Source: Ascaphus truei
Taxonomy: Eukaryota > Chordata > Amphibia > Anura > Ascaphidae
NCBI GenBank assembly: GCA_036426205.1
Contig: CM071573.1
Span: 40,131,771-40,195,770 of the forward strand
DNA length: 64,000 nucleotides
Reading direction: 5' to 3'
The first letter of the stretch is position 1; the number at the start of each line of letters is the position of its first letter. The position numbers and the translations under genes were made by a program. The notes under the pieces were generated by a model. The model was not told the DNA's origin. It made no database searches and worked only from the letters and a program-made list of their open reading frames with translations. Shown piece after piece: positions 33,401-47,400 of the stretch.

Positions 33401-35425
33401 GAGAGGAATTTGGTGTTAGACTTCGCACTTAGGGTGGCCCTTGGTATTAATATTATATTTTTTTATATCTGTCTTTATATATGTGTAAGTGCTGCAGGAG
33501 GGGTCAGTTATATACTCATACCTACTAATATTAAAGGCTATGTCAAGATTCAATGTGTTTATAACTATTTATATAGAAAAGCTGAACTGGCAATGGTTTA
33601 ATATAAGTTACAGTTAGATAGATAGACCCCTCAACATAGTGCCATATGTCTATTCAGAAGATGCGTACATATATTCATATCAAACGAAAGATCAGAAAGA
33701 TAGAATGTGTGAAAATTATATTTATTCTGTTGAAGATTTCTGTACAATTCAGTAATAAAGAAGCAAATAAATATTTAGTTATGAAATATGTGAGTGGTTC
33801 ACTTTGTTTGTCCAGATTACCCAAGTCAAGGTACTCAGACTTGACTAAGATATATGAAGGCACATCTAAATGAAATTACACCATGTATTGTGATTTTTTT
33901 CTAATACTATTGGACAATTACAGAATCTTTACAGTAGCTCAGGAGATTTTATTCCCAGTCCAGGAAAGGCAGGCTCCTGTACAGTAAAAACTAGTATAAC
34001 TGTAAGAACATAAATGTTTGTGCTATGGTGGGAGAGGAGCGTTGCATCTATGTATCTGACAATACAGCTAATATTACCCATGATATACTACGGATAAAAG
34101 AAGTAGTGACAAAGTTGGAAGACTTTTTGAAAGAATCCTATAGCTGGAACTTGGGACCAGGCGTGTGGTTTGGGTCACTGGGAGCGAAACTGGTGCGAGG
34201 ATTGATTATCTGTGTATGTGTTTTTGTCGTTATATTAATTGTTATTTTTTTGTGTTAAAGGATTGATCACCAAGCTGACCGCTGAAGTTATTGCCTCCAT
34301 TCCCCTCCAAGAAGATATATATGCAGAACAGACAAAAGCCCCTCTTATGCAACAATACCCTCCTGATGTGATCCAATGACAAATAAATGCTTGTCAGGAG
34401 AGGGAAAGACAATTGTAAATGGATATGGAGTGGGTGAGACTCCAAGGGATTGAGGGTAATCCAAGGGTTACATCAAAGAAATACCCTCTACTAGGAAAGG
34501 ATACCATGTTTTCCAAGAATAAAGTTATACATTTCTCACTGAAGATTTCGAAAAGTATAAGATGAAATAATATTGCTGTTGAAATGGATTATATATTACT
34601 GAAATGGACTCGGGGGTCTCTGGAGAAGAATTTATGGTGATGTTCTGTTTCCATTTTGTCTGTTATGTCTATAGTGTCCATTTTGTGTGTAAGAATGTGT
34701 GTGTGTGTGTGGTGTGAATGAGATTAGCTCACAGTAGATTTACGACTGTGCCTGAAGTAACGCCCACATTCCTGGTATCAAGAAATACCTGATTCCTATA
34801 GAGAGCTGTTTTAATCCAGTTTTAATGATCTGTAAGATGATTGTTTTAAGAATTAAGGAGTGGTTATTATATTCTGCCTGGTAAACTATTTTAGATAAAG
34901 GAAATCAAGTGTATATAATGCCTGCTTGGGCCCTCCCCTAGCAGAGAGTCTCATAGACTTTTGAATGTGTATGTTCATACTCAATGCTGTACATGCAATA
35001 AACTACTCATTATCTACGAACCTGTGTTTGTGAGTTTGCAAACAACGACATGGCTATATGGAAATAATATTATGTATGGAAAATTGCAGTAACAGGCACC
35101 CCTTAAAAATATTCCTGTGTTGAAACCATAGATTTATATTTACACCATTAGGATGCTCACATGGTTGAAGATGCAAAGATAAAATGAGTTTATTGTAACC
35201 TCCCTCAGTGTTTCAGTTCACACTGGGGGACTCCTACAGAAAATTCTCCTGGGGAGAGAAATGCTGAGAAATATTACAATAATAAATGTTTTTACCTTGG
35301 CATTCTGAACTGTTGTAACAATGTACTGTATGTTAATGTTTGATATTTTATTGGTTTAATTCCTTAAAGCCTATTGCACTGTGCTATGGAATATGCAGGT
35401 GTATTATAAATGAAATGATAATGAT

Positions 35426-35466
<41 letters not shown>

Positions 35467-38400
35467 GGAACAACTAGATGATCTCCCCTGTGTGAATGAT
35501 TGTGCCTTTAAATGCATTACAATTGGCAAAACAGACAGGATGAAATATACAAAGGCACTTCAGGAAATTGGTTGCCTTCAGATACCCCAGGACTTTTTTG
35601 GCCACGATAGCCAATATGGTCCAGATCCACAAAAGGATCCAAGCTTTAGGATCCGGCAGCCTTTAATCCTATTCACATGACTGAGTAAACGCATGCTAAA
35701 GCTCAGCACCCTCTTGTGGATGTGGGCCTATGAGCGAATTTGAGATGTAACCGCACACCAGGATTATTCAAAGTGTGAGTGAAATGTACTAAATGAAAGT
35801 TCAAATCCTTTCATTTCTTACCATTGATATTCCCTAGATTGGAAAGGATGCTGATTTCACAGCCAGGCATATGCCGTCCACCGTTAGGGTAAAAATCAAA
35901 GTGACCAATTGCTTTTCCTATCCCAAGACCTGCAGGAGAGAGAGAGAATCATGGATTATCCCTTACTATAGAACCCTCAGGCATTGATCTTTTATGAGCT
36001 GGGTGATGGTCTTGGTTATTTATTTTATATATGCTGTTACCAAGAGGTGAGCTTGAGTCAGTGTGTATCACATCAACAAAGTCTGCATCCGATGCATCGA
36101 GCCTGACCGCCTCAGGGGTATCTTCAAAGAATAAACGAGCTGCATCTAATGCTTAATAAAAAGGTAAGAAATATGTCAGTGTTTAGTTCCCCAGTACACA
36201 TTACATGTAATATATTGTCTGATGTTGACATTGTCTATGTGACAATGCCTATGTGTGTACTTCAAATCTACTATCTGTCTGTGGACACATGAAGGGAGGA
36301 GACTGATGGACAGCTTATTTTTAATTTTAGAGGCAGATCATTGTAGTCAGTTTATTGAGTATCCCTGTATTATACACTTTATTTTAATTATATGTAAATA
36401 CAAGTTATTTCTTATATTACTCATGTATTTGCAGGTATTGCACATGGCACATATTTGAGTGCTTAAAACACTGGGATCTTATTCTCAATTTGTTTTATTT
36501 CTTGGGCGTTATCTCCGCCAAGCACCCGCCCTAACACCCCATATAATCTTATAGGCAGAGCTCGGTATCGTTCGAGTTTGTCTTTAATCTTCATGTGCCT
36601 TGCGCACCAAAATTAGATTGTAAAGTCCACGAGGCAGCCCTACACTGTCAATGCCATATAAGGGCAAAACATTATTATTATAAATATTTCATTGAAACTA
36701 ATATTATGTCCTGAAAGTCAGATAATAATGTATTCATTTAACCTGGTGTAAATGGGAGGTCCATAGACATCCTTTGACTATTCCATAGACAAGGTGCTCA
36801 ACTCCAATCCCCCCCAATGGGTCAGGTTTTCAGGATATCCCTGCTTTTGCACAGGTGGCTCAATCAGTCTCTGCTTCCGCACAGGTGGCTCAATGAGACC
36901 CTGCTTCCGCACAGGTGGCTCAACCAGTCCCTGCTCCAGCACAGGTGGCTCAACCAGTCCATTCAGCACAGATGGCTCAACAACTCAACCAGTCTCTGCT
37001 TCAGGCCAGGTGGCTCAATCAGAGGATCGGTCTTTGACTGAGCCTCCTGGGCTGAAGCAGGGATATCCTGAAAACCTGACCTGTTGGGGGGAGGGGGGTG
37101 CTTGAAGACTGGAGATGAGCATCCCTGCCATAGACCATCATATGGAACTCCAATTTACACCAGGTTAAATGAATACATTACCAATTATTGAGGAACCAAC
37201 CAGGAGAGGGACAGTACTGGATTTGGTAATATCAAACAATGTAGAAGTAATAACAAATATTCAAGTCCGGGAACATTTGGGTAACAGTGATCATAACATG
37301 GTCTCATTTGAAATAAATTATCAAAAAACAGATTACTTGGGTTCAACAAAGACCTTAAACTTTAGAAAGGCAAATTTTAATAAACTGAGGTCTAATCTAC
37401 AAGTAATACATTGGGATGATGGTTTTGCAGGGAAAAATGTAGAAGATAAATGGGCAGTCTTTAAAACATTGTTAGAAAAGCACACTTATCAGTGTATACC
37501 CTTGGGTAATAAGTATAAAAGAAATAAGTCAAAACCAATGTGGCTAAATAAACAGGTAGGAGAGGAAATGGACAAGAAGAGGAAGGCGTTTAGATTCTTT
37601 AAGTCAGAAGGGACGGAGGCAGCATATCAGAATTATAAGGAATGTACCAAAAATTGCAAAAGGGGAATCAAATGAGCAAAAATGGATAATGAAAAAAGGA
37701 TTGCAATAGAAAGTAAGATCAACCCTAAAAAGTTATTTAAGTACTTTTAATAACAAAAAATGAGAAAAGAAAATATAGGACCCTTTCTGTGTGAGATGGG
37801 CAGGCAGATTATTGGAGATAAGGAAAATGCAGATGTATTAAACAAATGTGTTACCTCTGTGTTTACCAGGGAAGAATCAATTTAAATAGTAGTGCTGCAG
37901 GAGGAAGCCACAACCTCCATATTAATGAACAATTGGTTAACTGAGAAAGAAGTTCATAAGTGGCTTGAATAAATGAAAATAAATAAGGCACCTGGCCCCG
38001 ATGGCATACATCCAAGAGTTCTCAAGGAGTTAAGTTCAGTAATAGTCAAACTATTACATTTAATATTCAAGGACTCCATTTCCACAGGCTCAGTACCACA
38101 AGATTGGCGTAAAGCAGATGTGGCGCCTATATTTAAAAAGGGAGCTAGATCACAACTGGGGAATTACAGACCTCTAAGCCTGACTTCAATAGTGGGGAAA
38201 CTACTTAAAGGTTTAATACGGGATAATATTCATGAATACCTAATGGAAAACAAAATTATTAGTAATAGTCAGCATGGATTTATGAAGGATAGATCATGCC
38301 AAACTAACCTTATTTGTTTCTTTGAGGAGGTAAGTAGGAATTTAGACCAGGGTAATGCAGTTTATGTGGTCTACTTAGATTTTGCAAAGGCTTTTAATAC

Positions 38401-41400
38401 GGTTCCACACAAGAGGTTGGTGTACAAAATAAAGCAAATTGGACTCAGTAATATATACGCCTGGATTGAAAACTGGTTGAAGGACAGACAACAGAGGGTT
38501 GTCATAAATGGAATTTTTTAACTTGTTTATTAATGACCTTGAGGTGGCATCGAGAGCAAAGACTCCATCTTTGCCGATGATACTAAATTGTGCAAGGTAG
38601 TAGAATCAGAGCAGGATGTAATTTCTCTCGAGAAGGACGTGCAGAGACTGAAAACGTGGGCAGGTAAATGGCAGATGAGGTTTAATAGAGATAAATGTAA
38701 GGTTATGCATTTGGGATGCAAGAATAAACAGGCGACTTACAAATTAAATGGGGATAAATTGGGGGAATCCTTGATGGAGAAGAATTTAGGAGTGCTTGCC
38801 GACAGCAGGCTTATCAATCGTGCCCAAAGCCATGCAGTAGCTGCAAAGGCAAACAAGATCTTATCTTGCATTAAATGGGCAATGGATGGAAGCAAAGCAA
38901 ACATAATTATGCCCCTTTACAAAGCATTAGTAAGACCACACCTTGAATATGGAGTACAATTTTGGGCACCACTCCTTAGAAAAGTCATTATAGACATTAG
39001 AGAGTGCATAGAAGAGACACCAAATGAATAAAAGGGATGAACAATCTAACATATGAGGAGTGGCTAGCTAAATTAGATTTATTTACATTAGAAAAGATGG
39101 GATATGATAACTACTGTATATACAAATATATGCTGGGACAATACACGGAGCGTTCAAAGGAACTACTGTATTCATCCCACGGGCAGTACAAAGGAGTCGG
39201 GGGCATCCCTTTAGGTTGGAGGAAAGGAGATTTTACCAGCAACAAATTGAAAAGGTTCTTTACAGTAAGGGCAGTTAAAGTGTGGAATTCATTACCCATT
39301 GAGACTGTGATGGCAGATACAATAGATTTGTTCAAAAAATGGTTGGATATATTTTTAAAAAGGAAAGGTATACATACTGTATACCAAATAAGTACACATG
39401 GGAAGGATGTTGATCCAGGGATTAATCTGATTGCCAATTCTTAGAGTAGATATCATTGGATAATATGACACTGGGTTTTTTTGTTTGCCTTCCTCTGGAT
39501 CAATAAGTAAGTATAGATATAGGATAAAGTATCTGTTGTCTAAATTTAGCATAGATTGAACTTGATGGACGTACGTCTTTTTTCAACCTCATCTACTATG
39601 TATGTAACTATGTCTGTATTTCTGGACGTAGAAATCACTGTTCATTATAAATGATAATCATAATTAAGGTACCTCCACTTATTCCCACAGACGTCCTGTT
39701 GAAGTGCATAAATACATCTGTCTACTTATTCTTGATTTAACAGAGAATATTTCTTTGTTATCTCTCTGTTAATACCGCTTTCCCTCTAGTGTGAAGGGTC
39801 TACTAGTGCTGGCGGTACCTGTCAGCTCACAGGGATCTGAGCCTCTGCTACAGGGAGCCTAGGGTAACCAATATACTGAGTGGCAGCGACTCCCCATGCA
39901 CGGGATCCCAATTGGATGAGATAACGCGAGCAGGAACTAATAATAACAGTCCACAGATTATAATAATAGCAATAATAACCTTTACTGTGAGCAATAACCA
40001 TAAACCACATAATTGCAACAGCAATACAAATGGTTACAGCTATACCTCGCCGCGCAGGGCGTTGTCCCACTACCGTGTATCCCTACACCGTGTCCACAGT
40101 ACCAGAAGTGTCCCTTGGTCACTTCACCCAATAAGTGTTCCCAAAAGATGCCCACCCTTCTAGGCGTGATCAGCGCCTTACTGTACAGATGTTGGTGCAC
40201 ATTTGGTGAATGGTAACTGCCGGGTGTGTCCACACCCGGGCACGCTAACGAAGAGAAGTAGGGAATCCGACGAACCAACGATATCCTCCGCTGGATGGGA
40301 TGCCTCCCTCTGGAGTGACCGCCGCAATGATGGTCGCTCCCTCTCTTGCAGTCTGGTCCCAGACTGCAGTAGCAATAGTTCAATGAAGCAGCTGTGGCCC
40401 TAAGCTGGCTAACCACTAAAAGGACAGGATCCCTAACTGAAGGGGCCTTCCCTAAAGCAGCCTCTTAGGGTGAGTTGGGGCCTAACTGGGGCCTAGGGGA
40501 TCTCTGGCCTAGTGTAGAGGGTCACAGACCCCTGCACCTATACAACCTCCCCTAGCTGCGTCCCAGCTCCAACTGCCAGTAATCCCTCAGAGCGCCAAAT
40601 GTATCAACTGCCTCAGCAAGGAAATCCCATCTCTTCATTGGCCATAACTAATCACCTGACTCCCAGCCCAGTGGCCTTCTGGGGGCTATAGTCCCCGCGG
40701 AACCCTCTTATCATTGGCGCCGTGTGCGCTACCTCAAATGGCCACCACAATCTTCCCTGCGCATGTGTGACTCTCGTAATGGCCGCCGCGACTCTCGGCC
40801 TCCTTTTACTGCGCATGCATCCCAAGATGGCGACACCCTGAGCGCTCTCTTCCCTGGAGCTCCGGAGATGCTCTCCACAGCGCAACAGCTCCCGCAGCAA
40901 CCCCCCTCTCCTGAGCTGCAGCGGACGTAGGGGTCAACCCGGGGAACCCAGGCCACAGTTACATACCTGATATTCTCCGAATGCCTCGATGTCTTTCCCC
41001 AGCCTCTCCAGCGACATGAGCGCCGAGGCTATGGCCAATTATATGCACTTCAGAAGCAGAGTACTGAAACTCCTCCTAAGGACAAAAAAGGGAAAATGAA
41101 CAGTTGTTTTTAGCAGAGAGTTGTAGAAATAGCACTTTGTAAAATATGGAAACCAGTATTTCAAAGCATCTAAATTTTAAATCTAATTAGACTAGCAAAC
41201 AATTCAATTTGTTTAGTGGATGTATTATTTAAATGATTCTAACCACTCTACGTATTATTTATCTTCAGTGTGTTTTTTCTTTTATGATATACTATAAGTG
41301 GGATTGGTTGTTGTGGATTAAATAGGCGTGTAGCTTAGTGCCCCTGGCTATGTGTTCCCTGGCATGTAAGCTCTGGTAAGTGCAGGCAGTGCCGGGGTAA

Positions 41401-44400
41401 AATCCCTTTCACATGGGCCAGGATGTTGGCACACTAGATAGATTTTTGCCATAGCCAAGTGCAGGTTGGATGGCAATTGAGAACATCATGCTTAGGTGTG
41501 GGGGGGGGAGGGTTAAGGGGTCACACGTGGTATAGTGTGACACTGTGACCTCCTCTAACACCTGCCCAGTTTGGGGCAGGGTCACAAACCCCTCCCCAGG
41601 TATATAAGAGGCTCCTGACCCAAATCTAGAGAGATGATTCCAGGACATGTCCTGCTCCCCAGCCAGTGAGGCGGTATCTGCCTTACCCTATCAGGGGGAA
41701 GGGAGTGGCGACTAGCCTCAAGCAGTTGTGGGTCATAGTCAGGGAATAACAGTGATGCAAGATGCGAGGGAAGATGTTCCATGATTATTGGGTGTAAGAA
41801 GTACCTCTCTTGCAAGGGATGAAGTCGGGTAACTGACCTGCTAAATAAAAGGTCAACCGTTCCAAATTTCTGTGTCGTTACTTGATAGGGGGTTCCTGTA
41901 GGGAATACCATCTGCCTCCGGCAGCTACCCTACAGGATGGAGATGCTCCACCGATGAAGTACCAGTCTGTCCCGTTGCTACTCCCACTACCATCCACGGA
42001 GACTCGGGTTTCCTGGCCTACAGCAGGTGAGCTAACCCGCACCGGTATACACGTAGCATGCAGATCTCCCGTAAGGGAAGGGGGGGGGGAGGTTGTTACA
42101 TTTCAAGGCGCAGCTGAGATCAGCAATCGGGACAGCTAAAGAAGGGAATATATACTGAAGAAGAAGCGAGGGCCAGTCGCTGTATCCGAGCCACATATTC
42201 CCACTGATTGCTTGCGTGGGTGCTCTCTGAGAGGGAAACATCCAGCTCACTACTGCAAGCCCACCGCTGCCTAACTGAGAAGTGAATGGGGGCACTCACT
42301 GTATCACGGCCATTTGTTACCTTGTCTGGGACATTTGCATATCTGGAAGGTGCTTGGTATCAGCCGAGTGCACGCGGATAATATGCCTACGGTGTGGATC
42401 ACTTGAAAGACAGCACACCTAAATTGGAATTATCTGTGGGGTACTCTTATCGTTACATGTTCCACGGCTGAAATGTTCTTGAAACCCATGGTATCAGCAG
42501 TGTACATGTTGTAGACTGCCTAAGGTGTGGCTCGCTTGAAAGACAGCACCCTCAAGATGGGACTACAGGCGCGTGCTCAAATAATGTGTCCTAGAATGTG
42601 CAGGGGTGGTAGTTTGCTCAGAGGTGTGGACCACCTGAAAGACAGCAGCCCCAAAGTGGGACTACCCAACTGCAGTTGGGGGGAAATAACAGTGCAGGTA
42701 GAGTATGCCAACCGGTGTGGCCGCTTGCAATATAGCACCCCCAATATGGAACTCCAAGCATGCACTGAGGAGAATTCAGGGTCCCTGAGGAGTATCCGGA
42801 AGTCAGAATGCGGTTCCCATCAACATCGGGAGAACCACGTGCATAGGTTGCAGAATGCAAGCTCTGCAATTGCAATGTTTGTGTGGTTTTGGTGCAAAAG
42901 CCATAGCCGCGCCCCTTTTGCAATGAATGGGACTCCTGGATCCACCAGGGGGAGGAGACCCACATGGGGTGTAGCTGGATGCAGCTACCCAGCAGATGCA
43001 CGTGGTAACCACCCATGCAAGAGCTGTGTCTGATTGACTCCTGGTTACTTCGATCGTTCCTATGGTGGAAACACTGGTCCAATTATTTTAGTTGCCGGAG
43101 GGCTCTTTCTCACCAAGCTTCATGGCCAAGATTCACTACAGCTCCTGCGTCCGCGGTGCCATCAACCTGAAGGGAAGCTGGACGTGATGTCTCGCTGTGG
43201 GCGATGTGGGGTACCCTACCTTCAGCCGGTGCGGAAAACCTGGAATCAGCCTATCAGCCTATGCCTGCCTTACACCCGGATGGCGATCACATTCTTACCC
43301 ATTGGTCCGGCAACTACAAATGTTGATGGACAATGCTCCTGCCACTGCGGAGCAAGTCTACATGTACATGATTTACGACATTTTCCACCCGACTCGGAGA
43401 GTTCCGGAGGCCAACCTGTGCGGGGAGTATTACGAAGCGAGCCACCGCTCCCGGATTGGACCCATCTGCAGGATGGAGGGGCTGCCATGATGAAGTACCA
43501 GTCTGTCCCGTTGCTACTCCCACTACCATCGGTGGAGTCTCAGGCATCCAGGCCTACAGCAGGTGAGCTGTAGGTATACACGCAGCATGCAGATCTCCCG
43601 TAAGGGGGGGGGGGGGGGGGGAAAGGTGTAACAGGTGTAATTATTAGATAGATTAATGGTAGTTTGTGTCAGATGTGAGAATTGAAGGATGTAGAGGAAG
43701 AATTAAGTGAATTCTGTATAACAATTGGAAGATTTTAGTAAAATTGTAATGTACAAGGGGGCTGGGTTGGCAGTGGTGGCGGCGCTGGTGGAGGAGTTGG
43801 GGCTGGCGGAGGGGGCAGCATTGGCAGAGGGGGCCCCAGCGGGCCATACAACTTCTAGGGCCCAAATAGATATTTATGGCTCTTGGCTGGATATGTATGT
43901 AGCCCCCTTTTGGATTACTATCGACTTAATGGCCCTAATGGGTTAACTATGTGGGCTCACACAGGGTAACGCCACTCTCCCATCACATGGTAAAGAGTGA
44001 CTTGGCAGAAAGGAAGCCACGCCCTCTTTATGTCTGGTGATCAGTGACATCACCATCAGGGTATATAATACTGCTAGAACTTAGGTCTCTGGGAGTGACA
44101 GTTGTAGGTGCTTCACTGTTTGTACTGTAAATATGTTTCAGTGTATAGTTAATGTATAGTGATACTGCTCTGTCCCTGTTTGTTATTTTATTGTTAGGGA
44201 AAGTGTCCCATCCAGTTATCATCCATAGCCATGGTATTACAGAAGGTTACAGGCTCACAGCGAGGAAGTCTATGTCCTATTGGGGTTATCCAATTAGTAG
44301 CCCTGTGACTTAGTCAGATCGTCCCTGCTAAGTGGCCCACTGTTACCTCAGAAAATAATAGTGACACGTAAGTTCCTTGCACCGGGATAACAATTCCACT

Positions 44401-47400
44401 GTTGATGATAGTAAGGGTAACACAGGATGGGGCTCAATTGATACAGAGAGGTACAGATGTTACTCAGAATATGGCCACTTAATATGACAGTAACATCAAC
44501 AAGCAGGGCCGCCGACAGATTTCCCGAGGTCCAGGAGAACAGTTTCAACCTGAACCCTCCCCGTGTCGGAGACCTTGCAAGCCCCCAACCCCTCCCCCCA
44601 TTCACATCTGCATTTCTATCCCCTCTCTTCCTCACTCACTTTCCCCTTCCTCTCTTACATTCCCTTCACTCTCCCCCCCTACGCTATCACTCAATTACCC
44701 CTCCCTCGAGGCCACAAACACAATGTCAATGTGTGAGGAGCATTGTGGGTAATGTCTGTGTGAGGAGCATTGTGGGCGGCTGGCAATAAAGCTCCAGTAC
44801 ACCAGCCTACATGGATCCGGCACCCTAACAAAGTATGAGAAACTGAGCAAAGCCATGTACATAGTCACCTGATGTAAGTGAGGGCAGGAAGGGTTGCCAA
44901 AAGTATGAAATCTGTTTCATACAGATGTAGCCAACGTTATTAATATGCAATGCACTAGCGGGACTGTAGACGGACGTTCACAGAGGTACACACTTGGAGT
45001 CGTTTATAATGTGAAATTATAATAAGGCTTTATTGTGCCTTTTCCTTTTCTTCAGGAAATTCATCCAAACACAGGGGGGGGGGGAACAAAGCTTCTAATC
45101 ACTTGGGAGTATTTCTAGTGAAACACTATGCATTAATTCACATCTCCCTTAGTCAAGCAGGTTCTCGCAGCCCCAAAACATATAACATGCAATAAGCAGT
45201 CTCTTAAGAATAAAAGTCTTATCTGTTTCTTGGAGGGAAAATCTTGTCACTTCCTGGTTAAGCTTCAGGTGTAGTAGTTTTCTCTGTGTCTTGAAATCAG
45301 GTCTGCTGTGCAGAGCTCAAGACCGGTCAGCTCCAGAGATGGGTGTTCTTTTAGTCAGTCTCTCCTGTGAGACTCAAAAACATTGCTCTGTCTCCAAAGG
45401 TCAGCTCACACGTGAACAAAGGAGGAGTTACTTCCTGTCTCAAAGGCAGGCTTTTTCTACTACCTGTAATCAGGCAGGTGGTGCTAGTTAATTTGCTACC
45501 AGCAGTTAACCACCACACTGCTGGATTAGAGGCACCTTTGTGAACAGGGATAAGTCCCCTGTTACAGGGACATACATAATACATGAGGGAGGATTGGCCA
45601 TTGCTTTGAACCAGCCACGCACAAGAAAGGGGCAGTCAGTATGCAGGCTGTTATCCTCATTGTATATTTAACGTTGCTTTCACAAAACACATGTAGCACC
45701 TGTCCCCCCCTGCCAGGGAAGATCTGGCCACTACATGGATATTGTCCCCGGTGCTGTAGCTCACCTGCTGGTTCAAGAGGTCTGAGAGGCTCTGCAGTTG
45801 TAGTTTTGGAGCTGCAAAGGGGCAGGCTTTCTCCATCTCTCTACTTTGCAGCACCTCCATCCCATGAGGATTCTGCTAAATTCAGGATGGTCCCCACAGG
45901 CAATTCTCTTTTCCAATAACCAAACACCATAGTTGATCCAACGGCAGGTTTGTTGCATAACAGCATGATACCTCTCCAGCCCTGGAGCAGACTCCGGGGG
46001 CTTGAGTCCCCCTGAGCCTCTCCCAATCTCCTTGACCCTCTTGTAGGAAAAAGGGTATCACACTGTCCCACAATTAACCACACTGAATTTGGTGGAGTGT
46101 CAGCTTTTATACCCGGGGGGGGGGGGGGGCTTGTAACCCTGCCCCATAACAGGGCACGTTTGGTACCCATCCAGGCTGCAACTGCAGGCTAGGCCCTGCA
46201 CAGGAGATTAACCCCAACAATGCCTGTTCCTATCAGGATTTATAGTGTTGAGGCCAGTAGAAGGCGGCACTTGGCTACACACATAATTCATGTAACAATC
46301 TCATAACACAATGCACACATATTTGCTTCATCACCATCCAACACCCAGCAACCTTTCAATTAATATACAATGTTTTGTGTTTCAAATCTTTTCTGTCCTT
46401 ACCTGAAATAATTTTAGCAGAACTGCTATCTCAGCTCCCACAACGCGGACATTATTTGCTGCCTGCACATAGATATGTACATTTCCTGAGCCATGTCTCC
46501 AGTCAACCCCAATGCAGTTGATATCCTCCACCTGTAAAATCTCCTGATAAAGACAGATGTGCACAAATATCCAAGTTTTTATTTATATTTTCAAATGGGA
46601 AAATGGCATTCATCTCGTTGCAACTTCACTAGAGTTTCTATACCTATCCTTCCAACTATTATTGCCTGGACTTATCAATAATTAATGTCTCTAGCTTTGG
46701 ATCTGATAAATTCCATATATGCTGTGTTACTAAAATCCCACTAATACAGACAGCGAAAACAGTTCATGTACCTCCAGGCCCCAAAACACATGCCTCTTTG
46801 ACAAACCAAGTGCCGGATTACCCATTAGGCACACTAGGCACGTGCCTAGAGGCCCCCAAAGTTAGGGGCCCCTGTAGGTTGTGTGGGCCGGTGCTGCGGC
46901 TCCCCAGCTCACCGTGCAAAGGTTAAGATGATCCCCCCAAAAGGGGGGGAAAAATCATGCCTATTGCGAGAAAATGTCCAACCTATACAACCAAAAAAAG
47001 AGAAAAAAGTTAAAAAAAGAAGATATAACAATACAATAAAAAAGGGGTGGGTGGGAGGCGACATCAACCTTTCAGAGTACCGACCCTTTCTTCTGACCCA
47101 TTTCTAAGTTTATAGGTAAAAAAACAGAAACATAGTACTTCCCTTTAGTGAGGATCTTCTTGAAGTCCTATTTTTTAGAAGTTGTTTCAGCTGTTAGCCG
47201 GCAGAACGCCATACAAGAAATCTGTAGACTCCTATATATCCATTTCAGAAAAAAGCCACTGCAGCTGATATCCGGCAGAGCACCAATCAGAGAGTTCGTC
47301 CAGTTTAACCCCCGTGCTGCATTCCTAAACATAGGCATAACTCCCTACCTAGTGAGATTACTATTGGCCATAGCAGGGGTTAAAAGGGAGCTAAGAAGTT

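Larger units (their letters stand above)
32040..35100 (+). mobile_element. Truncated class I endogenous retrovirus
   Basis: Starts inside pol and runs to a 3' LTR. The order is integrase remnant (32040-32470), a TTAA MITE (32496-32941), a poorly readable env surface region (33200-34000), env transmembrane part (34019-34258) and LTR (about 34600-35100). gag, protease, RT and the 5' LTR are absent from the window. Frames are broken at several points. The env disulfide motif suggests a gamma/epsilon-like type. It is an old, defective copy in a lipase A intron. Confidence 0.75.

Noticed and set aside
36794..37105. Repetitive Gly-Gly-Ser open frame
   Set aside because: Produced by the 30 bp tandem expansion inside a MITE.
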